Source: Bifidobacteriaceae bacterium
Lineage (GTDB): Bacteria; Actinomycetota; Actinomycetes; Actinomycetales; WQXJ01
Assembly: GCA_031267825.1 (NCBI GenBank)
Contig: JAIRYJ010000036.1
Location: 47,643-111,642 of the forward strand
Direction of reading: 5' to 3'
DNA length: 64,000 nucleotides
Numbering within the stretch: the first letter of the stretch is position 1; each line of letters starts with the position of its first letter. The notes under the pieces are model-generated. The model had not been told where the DNA came from and made no database searches. It saw only the letters and a program-made list of their open reading frames with translations. Shown in pieces: positions 33,301 through 42,331 of this stretch. The position numbers were made by a program, and so were the translations under genes.

Positions 33301-34081
33301 TAGACGGCTCCCCAAAGTGATAGTTCGTCTCCGTCGAGAGGTGCCATCGAGGCTTCCTCATCGACCTCACCGGGCATAAAACCAAGTTGTACCTCACCTC
33401 GCTCAGGTAAGCCCGTGAGCAACGCCAACGTCCAAGCCGCCCACGGACTGACATTGTCCCGGCTGTACAGGTTGCCTGAAGTCAAGTCAAAGTCCCTGGC
33501 CGTCATGCAGCGGTTCCATTCGCCGTTGAGTGTTATCACCCTCGAATCGAGCCCCACATCCTGACTGATCAGCGCGTCCATCTGTCTGGCCAGTTCACCG
33601 GCTGATGCGTTATCTGAGGCGACCGGCGGCGGCGCCATCACACCATAGCCATCGGCGGCTGTCGCCTGACGGGTGTTCGGCAGCAGGGGCAGCCACAACA
33701 CGTCACCTTGTGCGAACAGGCGACTGTCCTGATCTAGAGCGACCGGCTCGGCCGGAGTGTATTCAAACCGCGACCCTTCATGCACTCAGCCAGAGAGTCC
33801 TGAATCTTGGCGAACCGTTCCGCGGTCGCCGGGTTTCAGCTTCGGGTCCAGTGAAAGCGCTGATCACGTCCGTATAGGGACTAAACGGGGAGGTCCCGCC
33901 CGAAAACGAAACCACACCCGACTGGTTCGGCGCGGACGTAACTACCACAACGGACGATGCCGACGTCTCAGGAGCGCTCGGGGCGGCGGCATCGTCCGTG
34001 GCGGTACAGCCCCGCCAGCCACCCCAGCGGCACTACCGCCAAAACCCGGACGGCCACCCTCCTAACCGCTGACTTACGCAT
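33300..34081 (-). pseudogene. Frameshifted lipoprotein gene fused to an antitoxin-like tail
   Basis: Starting at ATG 34081 the frame encodes a signal peptide MRKSAVRRVAVRVLAVVPLG then WLAG. A one-base shift there restores a perfect lipobox (LAG-C) followed by TATDDAAAPSAPETSAS. Further shifts join segments LSLDPKLKP, PATAERFAKIQDSLAECMKGRG and FEYTPAEPVALDQ, which read as one secreted actinobacterial lipoprotein of the kind with a C-M-x4-GFEY motif. At least four shifts are needed. The last 161 codons (33785-33300) are open. Their final ~30 residues (LGFMPGEVDEEASMAPLDG then DELSLWGAV) resemble the toxin-binding tail of Phd-type antitoxins, and the stop overlaps vapC. Segment order and shifts are read directly; the antitoxin resemblance is inference. 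Confidence 0.6.
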
Positions 34082-34180
34082 CAACCTAAGGGTACCCAGC
34101 TAAAATACGGTCCAGCCGCTTTGGGCTAGTTCCCAACGGTGTGTTTCTGAAGTTTCCGAGCCCCGGCGGAGGGTGGCCTG

Positions 34181-37100
34181 ATGCCCGCAATTGACGAGAT
34201 CGTTGTCCTTTTGTCATGTCCGGCTGACGCCGACCCAGCGGCCGAGCGTGTCCGGCGCGCCCTTGAAGACGAGTGGCGCCGGGAGGTTGGGTTGTTGCGT
34301 GGTCTGCGTGTGCGCACCGAGCATTGGAGGGAGGATTCAACTAAGTCCTGGTCGATGCGGGGTGGCGGACAGGCCTGTGTCAACGACTCGCTACTGGGAC
34401 CGTGCCAACTTGTGATCGCCATATTCGATAAAGACAAAGGCTCACCTTGGACCGATCCAGAATCTGGCATGGAATATGTCTCAGGAACGGTAGCCGAGAT
34501 TCGTCTGGGCCATGCCGCCGGCAAACCGGTCCGGTTGTACCTTTCGGCTGGTGAGACCGGCTCGGCCGAGGGGCCATCGGAGCGTGACCCAGAACTACGC
34601 GCAATTGTGCGTCTATTGGCGGCAGAACTTGGTCTCAAAACCCAACCGTGGCGCGATCTTGAGGACCTAGCTAAGTGGGTCCGCCAGGACCTGACCTCTG
34701 ACATACGCGACAACCAAATCAAACTCGACTGGATTGTGGTCCCCGGACGGCTTGGATTGGTGACCGATGAACCAATCATGCCTCGCCGGATACATCCCGT
34801 GCCGAAGAACTACCAACACCGAGAAATCCAGGACCAGGTGATGCGAGCCTGGACTGATGGCGCCAACCAAGAACCACCGACCAGCCTGGTGTCAATAGTC
34901 GGTGGCGGTGGGTCCGGCAAGTCTTTCATCGCCCGGGATATCGCCCGCCAAGCCCGCGTACCAGACCGGGGCTCCCCCGCCGAGTTGCTGCTCTGGGTTG
35001 ACGCCACCAGCCGGACATCAACTATTTCCGCCTACGCTGAAGCCGCCCAGCAAATCGGGTTACAGATACCTGAAGAAGCACCTGACCGTGACCAGCGACT
35101 GGCCGACAAACTTATCGCCCGTCTACAAGAAGTCTGGTGGCCATGGCTGATTGTTCTGGATGACGCTGACGTTGACGAACTAACCCGCCACGACCTGATG
35201 CCACCAACCCAGTCAATAGTTGGGCGCGTCCTGGTTACAACCAGGCAGCGACATCCGTGGCTTGAAGAATACGGAGACATAGTCGAATGCGGCCGGTTCG
35301 AAGCGGCCGAAGCCAAACGGTTTGTTCAGTCCAGCCACGCCAGATTCGCTGACGCGGGGGCCGAAGCGGATGTTGAACAACTCTGTCAAGCGTTGGGTTA
35401 TTTGCCGCTGGCTTTGAGCATCGCTGTGGCCACGATCAAAGCCGACCACAGCACCATTCCGGCCTGGTTGGCGGACTTCAACTCTGGAGCCCAACTTGAC
35501 AGCGTCATGAGCGAACCTGATTCTCACGGCTATCCGTTGATGATGTCGCAGGTCACACAGATGGCGCTGAGCCGGGCGGCGCGGGACATGCCACCCGGTG
35601 TGGTTGAGCGAGCCGCGGCTGTCGCCGCCCTGCTAGACCCGATGGGTCATAGGGCGACCGTCTGGCAACACCCTGCGGTCCAGCAATGGATTGGTCAAGG
35701 CGAGGCGTTAGAAGTCCACCGTGGCTGTCCCAAGGTGTTGCGTCGGCTGGAGTTCTTCAGTTTGGCCGAACTTGATGATGCCACCTGGCCAGACACCACA
35801 GTCCGGATGCATGACATGACGGCACGGGCGGTGCTTGAGGCCTGGTCAGATTCCGGCGACCAACTTGATGACTTGGCACGCGCTTTGGTGATCGGCCTGA
35901 CTGATCCTTTGCCCCGTGATTTACCAACCGCCAGGCTCGCCCTACGCAATGTTTCACGACTAATAGGCCGCCATTTGGATCATCAGCTAACTGGTAACGA
36001 GGTGCGCCAAGTGCTTGACCTGCTTGGGCGTGTCACCGCACTGGGCGCACCCCAATTGTCGCTTCAAGCCTGTCAGACGCTAATTGAACGGGCCGGCGCT
36101 AGCTTGCCGCCAACAGATCCGGCCTTCCTTGACGCGCGCTACGAGTTGGCCCATATTACGGCTGACACCGGCCGCTCTGATCTGGCTGTAGCAATGTTCG
36201 AGCAACTAGTTGAACTACGCGGCCAGGTTGAAGGCCCATCCGCTCCTGGCACTTTGCTGGCCCGGGCCCGCCTGGCCAACTCAAAGCGGATTCTTGGTTT
36301 CACCGGCGAGGACCGGATCAGTGAGCTCAGACAAATCGTCGCACAGTGGGCCGAGGTGGAACCGATACCCAACCGGCGCAACCTGCGCGCCCGGCGTTGT
36401 CTTTGCAACGCTTTATCGCAAGCTGGCCGGACTGGAGAGGCCCTGGCCCTGTGGGCTGAAATTCTACGAGACAGTGTGCGCCATCTTGGCGAGGAACATA
36501 ACGACACGCTCATAGCGCGTAACTCTCTAGGCCTACTGTTAGCCCACGTGCAGAGATACAGCGAGGCGGTAGCTGAGTTTGAGGTTCTCGCCAGTGACCG
36601 GGCCAAGTTCTGGGGTGAGAACCATCCAGGCACGCTGGTTTCACGGAGCAACCTGGGCCAGTACTTGTTCATGACTGGCCAAACCGAACGCGGACTTAGC
36701 TTGTTACGTGACTGTCTGGAGACCCGCTTAGCGACCTTCGGTCCAGACAGCACCAACACGCTAACAATCCAGGCCGTCATGTCCCGGCGTTTGCGGCATT
36801 TAGGACGGATCCACGAAAGCCTTGAGATGGCGGACCTGGCGCTGGCCGGCCGGACGCGGGTTCACGGTCCAGGCCATCCGGCGGTCCGTACCCGGCTGCG
36901 GTCTAGAGCTCTTGTGCTGCTTGAATCCGGCCAGCTAAGACAAGCTCTGCAGGTCTGTGACTCCTCGCTCGATAACCCGGCAGAACCTCACTCCGCCGAC
37001 CGTGAGCCCACGGAACACAGCCCCGCGGAACATAGCTCCGCGGTCCCGCTATCGGCCCGGTTCCATTACACCCGGGCCCTCTGCCTGTGGGCGTTAGGCG

Positions 37101-37771
37101 ATTTGACGCAGGCCAAGACCCACTTGGATGCCGCCCTAGACAAGTTGCGACAGACCTTCGATCCGAATCATAGGCAGGTCATGCGGACGCGGGTGGCCTT
37201 GGCGCGGCTCTCAGGTGACCTGGAATCGCCTGAACAAGCCGTCGAAGCTCTGACTGTTTTAGCCACTGAAACTGGAACCCGGTTGGGCCTGGAACACCCG
37301 GCCAGCCTACGTATCCGCTCTGCCCTGGCTCATTGGACGGGACGCAACGGCCAGGTTAACCAAGCCATCGCAATGCTGCAAGATGTCATTGAGACAGAGC
37401 GTGGGTCCTTTGATCAGCCTCACCGGTTCACGCTCGACGCGTTACAGGACCAGGCCCGCTGGCTTGGCCAGTCCGGTTCGCCACAGGACGCTGCGATTCA
37501 GCTACGACAAGTCTTGGCTGACCGTCTCGCCACCATGGACCACGACCACCCTCAGGTTTACGAAACGCGCGCCGATCTGGCGGAATGGACCGCCCATTGC
37601 GGTGACACCGATCAGGCCCGTGCCATGGCGATCGACTTACTGGCGGACTGCCAAGCCACCCTAGATCCAGTCCATCCGTTGATCCGTCGAGTCGAGGCGT
37701 TAGTGGCGCGGCTGGGCGATCAGCCCTCAGACCCCATTCAGGCGACTGGCGTCTATTCCGTTCAGCGATGA
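34181..37771 (+). CDS. STAND ATPase: DUF4062/TIR-like domain, NB-ARC, TPR repeats
   Basis: A 1196-residue NLR-like signalling ATPase. Residues 1-175 form an alpha/beta domain of the DUF4062 or TIR-like type (IVVLLSCPADADPAAERVR; CQLVIAIFDKDKGSPW; SGTVAEIRLGHAAGKPVRLYL). Residues 235-450 are an NB-ARC ATPase: Walker A GGGGSGKS at 241-248, Walker B WLIVLDDAD at 322-330, sensor GRVLVTTR at 348-355, and LGYLPLALSIA near 407. After a winged-helix region, residues ~620-1180 are TPRs of the kinesin-light-chain style with repeated LGEEHNDTL and GENHPGTL turns. Proteins of this build act as antiphage sensors or regulators; the role here is inferred. GGAGGG precedes the ATG. Alone in its transcript. 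Confidence 0.82.
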   Translation: MPAIDEIVVLLSCPADADPAAERVRRALEDEWRREVGLLRGLRVRTEHWREDSTKSWSMRGGGQACVNDSLLGPCQLVIAIFDKDKGSPWTDPESGMEYVSGTVAEIRLGHAAGKPVRLYLSAGETGSAEGPSERDPELRAIVRLLAAELGLKTQPWRDLEDLAKWVRQDLTSDIRDNQIKLDWIVVPGRLGLVTDEPIMPRRIHPVPKNYQHREIQDQVMRAWTDGANQEPPTSLVSIVGGGGSGKSFIARDIARQARVPDRGSPAELLLWVDATSRTSTISAYAEAAQQIGLQIPEEAPDRDQRLADKLIARLQEVWWPWLIVLDDADVDELTRHDLMPPTQSIVGRVLVTTRQRHPWLEEYGDIVECGRFEAAEAKRFVQSSHARFADAGAEADVEQLCQALGYLPLALSIAVATIKADHSTIPAWLADFNSGAQLDSVMSEPDSHGYPLMMSQVTQMALSRAARDMPPGVVERAAAVAALLDPMGHRATVWQHPAVQQWIGQGEALEVHRGCPKVLRRLEFFSLAELDDATWPDTTVRMHDMTARAVLEAWSDSGDQLDDLARALVIGLTDPLPRDLPTARLALRNVSRLIGRHLDHQLTGNEVRQVLDLLGRVTALGAPQLSLQACQTLIERAGASLPPTDPAFLDARYELAHITADTGRSDLAVAMFEQLVELRGQVEGPSAPGTLLARARLANSKRILGFTGEDRISELRQIVAQWAEVEPIPNRRNLRARRCLCNALSQAGRTGEALALWAEILRDSVRHLGEEHNDTLIARNSLGLLLAHVQRYSEAVAEFEVLASDRAKFWGENHPGTLVSRSNLGQYLFMTGQTERGLSLLRDCLETRLATFGPDSTNTLTIQAVMSRRLRHLGRIHESLEMADLALAGRTRVHGPGHPAVRTRLRSRALVLLESGQLRQALQVCDSSLDNPAEPHSADREPTEHSPAEHSSAVPLSARFHYTRALCLWALGDLTQAKTHLDAALDKLRQTFDPNHRQVMRTRVALARLSGDLESPEQAVEALTVLATETGTRLGLEHPASLRIRSALAHWTGRNGQVNQAIAMLQDVIETERGSFDQPHRFTLDALQDQARWLGQSGSPQDAAIQLRQVLADRLATMDHDHPQVYETRADLAEWTAHCGDTDQARAMAIDLLADCQATLDPVHPLIRRVEALVARLGDQPSDPIQATGVYSVQR

Positions 37772-37858
37772 CCGCCGCCCACAATAGGCTTCGCAAGATG
37801 GCGCCAGCGGGGTGAATCGACCGCTACGGTAGCATGGTCGTCATGCCATCCGCCGGAG

Positions 37859-38347
37859 ATGAATTGGGCCTTGATGTCCGGGTTTCCGTCTCCTACCGGC
37901 GGCGCGACAACGTCGCGAGCGGATCATCCAGGACGAGTCACCGCCTCCTCCCTACCCGCCCGAACGCTGGCCTTGACGTTGTGGCCGGTTGTCTTCTGGA
38001 TCGGCTGGGCCGTCACCATGGCTTTTGTCCGCTCCGACCTGTCAGTGCTGATCGGCCGCGTGGCCTTTTTCGTCGTCTCGTTCCTGAGTAACGTCGTGTT
38101 GACCGCTGGTCACCTAGCCCGCCTACCCTGCCGGGACTTCGATGCGACCCCGCGTCACCCAACGCACGGCAAACTCACCTGTCCGAGCGGGACACGCCGC
38201 ACGGCATCGTCCACCAGTCGCGCCGGGTTGACCCGGGCCCACCTGCCAAACCCCGAACCGCCAGCCGGACGAGCACAAGCCGTCCGGTACGCTGCTATTC
38301 GGCAGACCAACAACACAAGACAGAAGATAATGAGGGCGTTCCCGTGA
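37859..38347 (+). CDS. Possible small two-helix membrane protein
   Basis: Doubtful gene in the 648-base gap between the STAND gene and the next CDS. The first ~95 codons have protein-like use and encode two hydrophobic segments (LALTLWPVVFWIGWAVTMAF and VAFFVVSFLSNVVLTAG). The last ~65 codons are Arg/Thr/Pro-rich and look non-coding, so a frameshift or a degraded end is likely. A GGAG abuts the ATG at 37859; ATG 37874 is a better-spaced alternative. No family recognised. Confidence 0.35.
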   Translation: MNWALMSGFPSPTGGATTSRADHPGRVTASSLPARTLALTLWPVVFWIGWAVTMAFVRSDLSVLIGRVAFFVVSFLSNVVLTAGHLARLPCRDFDATPRHPTHGKLTCPSGTRRTASSTSRAGLTRAHLPNPEPPAGRAQAVRYAAIRQTNNTRQKIMRAFP

Positions 38348-38419
38348 TCCGGTGCCGCGGTTCCCTCCCGGCGGAGCCGATAACCCGGCCAGACGGACTT
38401 ACCCTCAGAAAGATGAACA

Positions 38420-39139
38420 ATGCCACGGCTGACCTACGTTAAACGGTTCACTAGCCGCCAGTTCTGGGTCATGGTCCTGTTGGTGACACTGGGCGGAATG
38501 GCTCTGGGCGGAATCGGCACATTCCTGGTGACACGTAGTCTGGCCGATGACGTCCGCGTCCTGGTAGTCACCGTGACAGCCAGACCAACTGTGACCGAGA
38601 CGGAAAACATCACAGTGACCGCCGCCGCGCCTCTTGAAGTCGGCATCTGCCTGACTTTGACGCCAGGCGATTTCCGCTCCTCTTTGCCCCAAGGCTGGCA
38701 GAACCGCGCCGTGGCTTGCTCCGATCCTCGGGCCGGTACTGAAGTCGTATCAGTTGGACAAACTTGTCCGGACAACGTCGGCTGCCAAGACGTTGAGAAC
38801 GCCGACCAAACCTTTCAGATATACGCCCTGCCCCCGCGTGAAGGTTCCTGCTTTCCCGGTTATCGGATAATAGACGCGGCAAGCGGCAGCACTGAACCTA
38901 ATGGAGTCGGATATCCGACTTACTGGATGCGTTGCGTTGGTTTTGAAATTCCGTCTTGGTTTGACACCACTCGAGCCCGGGAACTAGCCGCCGAAAAGTA
39001 CAACGTCGGCCCCGACCGCTTAGAGCCGGTGACTTTGTCCGTTGAGCAGGTATCAGAAGACAAGTGCACCTCCGAGCAGTGGAGTTGGAACTCAACTTTC
39101 AACCAGACTGAAGTTCACTTCTGCACCAACCGCCCGTGA
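38420..39139 (+). CDS. Membrane-anchored, cysteine-rich exported protein
   Basis: Unrecognised 239-residue protein. One N-terminal membrane helix (WVMVLLVTLGGMALGGIGTFLV, residues about 16-37), then a Val/Thr-rich stalk (VLVVTVTARPTVTETENITV) and an outside domain with eight or more cysteines (in GICL, VACS, QTCP, VGCQ, GSCF, MRCVG, DKCTS, HFCTN), likely disulfide-bonded. No catalytic motif seen. Ends 15 bases from the convergent VWA gene, at the edge of the large conflict operon; whether it belongs to that system is unknown. Confidence 0.7.
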   Translation: MPRLTYVKRFTSRQFWVMVLLVTLGGMALGGIGTFLVTRSLADDVRVLVVTVTARPTVTETENITVTAAAPLEVGICLTLTPGDFRSSLPQGWQNRAVACSDPRAGTEVVSVGQTCPDNVGCQDVENADQTFQIYALPPREGSCFPGYRIIDAASGSTEPNGVGYPTYWMRCVGFEIPSWFDTTRARELAAEKYNVGPDRLEPVTLSVEQVSEDKCTSEQWSWNSTFNQTEVHFCTNRP

Positions 39140-39154
39140 CCGCCAGACGGTGGC

Positions 39155-39919
39155 TCAGCTACTAGGACGGCGGCGCAGACTCTTACCCATGGCGATGATC
39201 GATTCCGCGATGGTCTCAGCGCTGGCGGCACTAGCAGCGCTGGCCGTCGCCAATCCGTCTGAGCCTCCTGGGCGCGATCCAGTCTTCCCGCCCGAACCAG
39301 AACCACCAGGCCCGCCAGAACCGGAACCGCCAGAACCAGAGCCGCCCCAACCCGGCCCTCCGGCCGGATCAGTCGCGATTGAGCCAAGTTCCCGGGCTGA
39401 TGCCTCCCCCAAGCCACAGGTGATGATCCGGATATGGTTACCCTCCAGCTCCTTAGCTTTGGCTTGGGCGGCGGCCTTCGGCCCCAGGTCACCATCACCG
39501 AAGATAGCCACCACCATGTCGCCGGACGGCTCAGCTAGCAGTAACCTTTGAGCTTCTCCCAAAGCCGGCACGACGCTGGTTCCACCGTTCGGCCGGGCCC
39601 CCGCGACCATACAGCGGCCTTCATCTTCGGTCCGGCTGAGCCGACTGACACCTTCAACGCCACTGGCCCAAAGAACCACACCCACCCGGTAACCTGCCGC
39701 GACAGCTTCAGCGATAAAGCCGGCACAGCCGCGTTTGGCTTCTTCCAAGCGGGCAGCGGATTTCTTTGGCCCAGCGTCATGCCTCGCCATTGAGCCGCTG
39801 ACATCTAGAGCCAAGATGACGCTGCCACCGAACCTGGAACCTAACCGTTCCAGGGCCGGCCCAGCCGGGTATTCGGTCACACCGGCCGAGTCAAAGATCC
39901 GGCGGGTCCAGCTCGCCAT
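39155..39919 (-). CDS. VWA-domain protein of the GTPase/Hsp70 conflict operon
   Basis: A 254-residue von Willebrand factor A protein. The MIDAS metal site is seen in ILALDVSGSM (Asp-x-Ser-x-Ser) with the later Thr in NGGTSVVPAL and Asp in AIFGDGDLG. Before the VWA domain is a 28-residue N-terminal motif (WTRRIFDSAGVTEYPAGP then ALERLG) shared with the product of the preceding gene. A Gly/Ser-rich linker (GGSGSGGSGSGG) leads to a short C-terminal helix. Probably a scaffold or sensor acting with the two chaperones and GTPases. ATG overlaps the stop of the previous gene (TGATG). Confidence 0.85.
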   Translation of the reverse strand: MASWTRRIFDSAGVTEYPAGPALERLGSRFGGSVILALDVSGSMARHDAGPKKSAARLEEAKRGCAGFIAEAVAAGYRVGVVLWASGVEGVSRLSRTEDEGRCMVAGARPNGGTSVVPALGEAQRLLLAEPSGDMVVAIFGDGDLGPKAAAQAKAKELEGNHIRIITCGLGEASARELGSIATDPAGGPGWGGSGSGGSGSGGPGGSGSGGKTGSRPGGSDGLATASAASAASAETIAESIIAMGKSLRRRPSS

Positions 39920-40746
39920 CAGCCCTGTCCTCCGCTGCTCGCGCTCCCGCTCGCAGGTCCGCTCCCGCTCGCAGGTCCGCTTCCGCTCGCAGGTCCGTCA
40001 CCGCTTCCGCTTCCACCACTTGGACTTTTCTTACCGCCACCATCCGGCCGCATCTTGACCAGGTCAATCCCTAACGACCTACCAACCGCCGCAACTGATT
40101 GGTGTGTTTTACTGCCAAGCTGTTTCAGGACCAGTAGTTGCAGCAAGTCATGTTCCTGTTTTGAGGCTTGAGCCCGGTTATGGAACGACGTGTAGAAAAC
40201 CGCCCCTTCCCCGATACCAACCTCAATCATTAGCGGCCATCCGGCGCATTGTGTCCCGGCCGCGCCCTCTAGTAGCGTCTGGCCGTCGGCCGCTTCGAGC
40301 CGCGTCCAACCACCCATGTCGAACGTGATACTGATCTCCGGTCCGATGATCTGAGCCAGTTCAGCGTCCTTGACCACAGTCTTAACCAAACCACTCGACC
40401 CGCCGCTGGCTTGGCGGAAACGTCCCGGAAAGGCTTGAACAATCATTGAGGCGGTCAGATCTGAGGCGTAGGCGCAGCCACCGCCCGCCACGAAGCGCGC
40501 TAAACCTTTCCGGTCAATCGTGTCTGATGTGCCACAGTTGATGAACACCAGCCCAGCCTCAAACGAGCCTTTGAACTTGGTGAACTCGACACCCATTTTC
40601 TTCAGCACTTGGCCAATGTCATCAAAGCCGGGTGTTGTAACAAGCACCGGCCCAAGTTCGACCCGCCCTAACCGGCCGAGCATCGGCCCGACCGGATACT
40701 CTGTCACACCGGAGGCATCATGGATTCGCCGCCGCCAACTGGACAT
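39919..40746 (-). CDS. ThuA/glutamine-amidotransferase-like protein of the conflict operon
   Basis: A 275-residue protein that opens with the same motif as the VWA protein (WRRRIHDASGVTEYPVGP then MLGRLG). The middle looks like a class I glutamine-amidotransferase or ThuA-like alpha/beta fold: LVTTPGFDDIGQVLKKMGVEF, GLVFINCGTSD, LARFVAGGGCAYASDLTAS, and a late strand GEGAVFYTSFHNRAQ. The usual catalytic triad could not be confirmed, so a non-enzymatic role is possible. The C-terminus is a low-complexity Gly/Ser/Pro tail with three exact repeats of GPASGS, coded by an 18-base tandem repeat. ATG overlaps the TAA of the second hsp70 gene. Confidence 0.7.
   Translation of the reverse strand: MSSWRRRIHDASGVTEYPVGPMLGRLGRVELGPVLVTTPGFDDIGQVLKKMGVEFTKFKGSFEAGLVFINCGTSDTIDRKGLARFVAGGGCAYASDLTASMIVQAFPGRFRQASGGSSGLVKTVVKDAELAQIIGPEISITFDMGGWTRLEAADGQTLLEGAAGTQCAGWPLMIEVGIGEGAVFYTSFHNRAQASKQEHDLLQLLVLKQLGSKTHQSVAAVGRSLGIDLVKMRPDGGGKKSPSGGSGSGDGPASGSGPASGSGPASGSASSGGQG
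39943..39996 (-). repeat. 18-base tandem repeat inside the ThuA-like gene
   Basis: Three units (39943-39960, 39961-39978, 39979-39996), the first two identical and the third with one change. In frame they encode GPASGS three times, so copy-number change would lengthen or shorten the tail without a frameshift. Confidence 0.85.
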
Positions 40747-42296
40747 TAGAACCGCCTCAGTTCGAGCCCGTCTATGGCTGACCGTTGTTGCGCTAGTTCG
40801 GAGTCATCAACCACACCTAGCATGAAGGCTGATAGTTCGACCGGCGTCCGGCTTTCACCAGCGACAGCTTTCAATGAGACCCGCCCATCTAGGCCAACTG
40901 AAACTAGTAGCCGTAGCGGTGACCCGGCTGGCATGGGCGGTAAACTCCCCATTTCGGCGTCCAACACGACACGGTTGTGAGCTAGTTCGCGTGACACGAC
41001 GGCTCCGGCTTGTTCACAGATTTCGATCCGGGCGGCCGACTGGTTGTCAACGATTGTGGCGACCGTGTACTCGTGGTCCACTACTGGTAGTGGCGTGTTG
41101 GCGGACAGGATTGGCGCGACATACGGCTGCGGGTCCCATGGTTCTTGGCTGGAATACACTTTGACGCCCAGGCCGCGCGGCAGGACTGGTTTGACACGCT
41201 GGCGGGGTTTGGCTAAGCCGGCTCTGTTTTCTCCGCTAGGTTCGAGTTGGTCCGCTAAAATCGCCGCTCCACGGGCGACAGCTTTGTTCGGGTCGTGGAT
41301 CAGCACCGGCAGGCCATATTCGCTGGCCAGGGCTCGGCGGATAGCTGGGAGTTGGGTTGATCCGCCAACTAGCAGGATCCGTTCAACGTCTTGGGCTCCT
41401 TTGTCCGATGCCGTCCCCAGGACTCGCGTTGTCGCTTCGAGACACAGTTTCACCAGGTCATTCGAAGCTTCTTCGAACTCTTTAGGGGTCACGCTTGTCT
41501 GGTATTTCTGTCCGTCGAGTTCGACCCGTACCAGCACTGGGCTGGTTGTGCCTGATAACCGCCGTTTGGTGGTTTCGGTGGCGGCGGCCACCGCGGCGGC
41601 GGCGGATTCGTCGTACCGTAAGTCCGGGTCGGCTCCGGCCGCTTCAAGGCCTTGCCAGACTATTTCAGCTAGTCGGTTGTTCCAGTCGACTCCGCCTAGC
41701 CTGACTTCACCGTCGACCGCCCAGATTCTGGGTTCTCCGCCGTCCATCCCAACCACGGCGACGTCGAAGGTTCCTCCACCTAAGTCAAACACCAGTGATG
41801 AACCGGATAGTGTTTCGAGCGTGCCGTAGGAATAAGCCGCGGCGACGGGTTCAGCCAACAGTTCGAGTACTTCTAGTCCAGCGATTTTGGCGGCCGCATA
41901 GGTGGCTTCTTTTTCGGCTACACCGAAATAGGCGGGCACTGTGATAACGGCTTTGATTTGGCTTGTCGGTACGGTGAAGTAGGTGGCGGCGTCGGCCGCT
42001 AGACGTTTCAGGATCAGGCCGGAGATCGCTTCCGGCGTGTAGATGACGCCTTGTGAATCAATTGGGAAGTCTTGACCCATGTGGCGCTTAATTTCGGTGA
42101 TCAGGTTGTCAGGTTCTTCTAGGCCGCGTTCAACGGCTGGGCTGCCGACGACTACTTCCCCACCCGTGCCGAAGTAGACGGCTGATGGTGTCAGGTCGTT
42201 GCCGTCGGCCGCTCGGATGATTTCTAGTTGACCGTTCTTGGTTCGGGACATCACGCAGCAGAAGGTTGTTCCGAGGTCTATTCCGATGGCTACCAT
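40746..42296 (-). CDS. Lidless Hsp70 (DnaK-like), second copy of the operon
   Basis: A 516-residue Hsp70. The ATPase domain is complete: phosphate-1 loop AIGIDLGTTFCCV, connect-1 AVITVPAYFGVAEKEAT, phosphate-2 LVFDLGGGTFDVAVV and adenosine motif ILLVGGSTQLPAIRRAL. A short beta substrate-binding region follows (LPRGLGVKV, ANTPLPVVDHEYTVA) but the helical lid of DnaK is absent. The frame extends to 42455 over the end of the HerA-like gene; ATG 42296 gives the normal MVAIGIDLGTT. Differs clearly from the Hsp70 at 55621. Followed without gap by the ThuA-like gene. Confidence 0.92.
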   Translation of the reverse strand: MVAIGIDLGTTFCCVMSRTKNGQLEIIRAADGNDLTPSAVYFGTGGEVVVGSPAVERGLEEPDNLITEIKRHMGQDFPIDSQGVIYTPEAISGLILKRLAADAATYFTVPTSQIKAVITVPAYFGVAEKEATYAAAKIAGLEVLELLAEPVAAAYSYGTLETLSGSSLVFDLGGGTFDVAVVGMDGGEPRIWAVDGEVRLGGVDWNNRLAEIVWQGLEAAGADPDLRYDESAAAAVAAATETTKRRLSGTTSPVLVRVELDGQKYQTSVTPKEFEEASNDLVKLCLEATTRVLGTASDKGAQDVERILLVGGSTQLPAIRRALASEYGLPVLIHDPNKAVARGAAILADQLEPSGENRAGLAKPRQRVKPVLPRGLGVKVYSSQEPWDPQPYVAPILSANTPLPVVDHEYTVATIVDNQSAARIEICEQAGAVVSRELAHNRVVLDAEMGSLPPMPAGSPLRLLVSVGLDGRVSLKAVAGESRTPVELSAFMLGVVDDSELAQQRSAIDGLELRRF

Positions 42297-42331
42297 GCCG
42301 CACCGTCTTTCTGAGCTTCCGTCAAAGCCGT

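Noticed and set aside
34126..34779. Leftward 217-codon frame opposite the STAND gene
   Set aside because: Antisense shadow of a gene with clear domain motifs; Ser/Arg-rich composition.
37834..38091. Rightward 85-codon frame
   Set aside because: Overlaps the better candidate at 37859 in another frame and is Arg-rich without hydrophobic or domain features.
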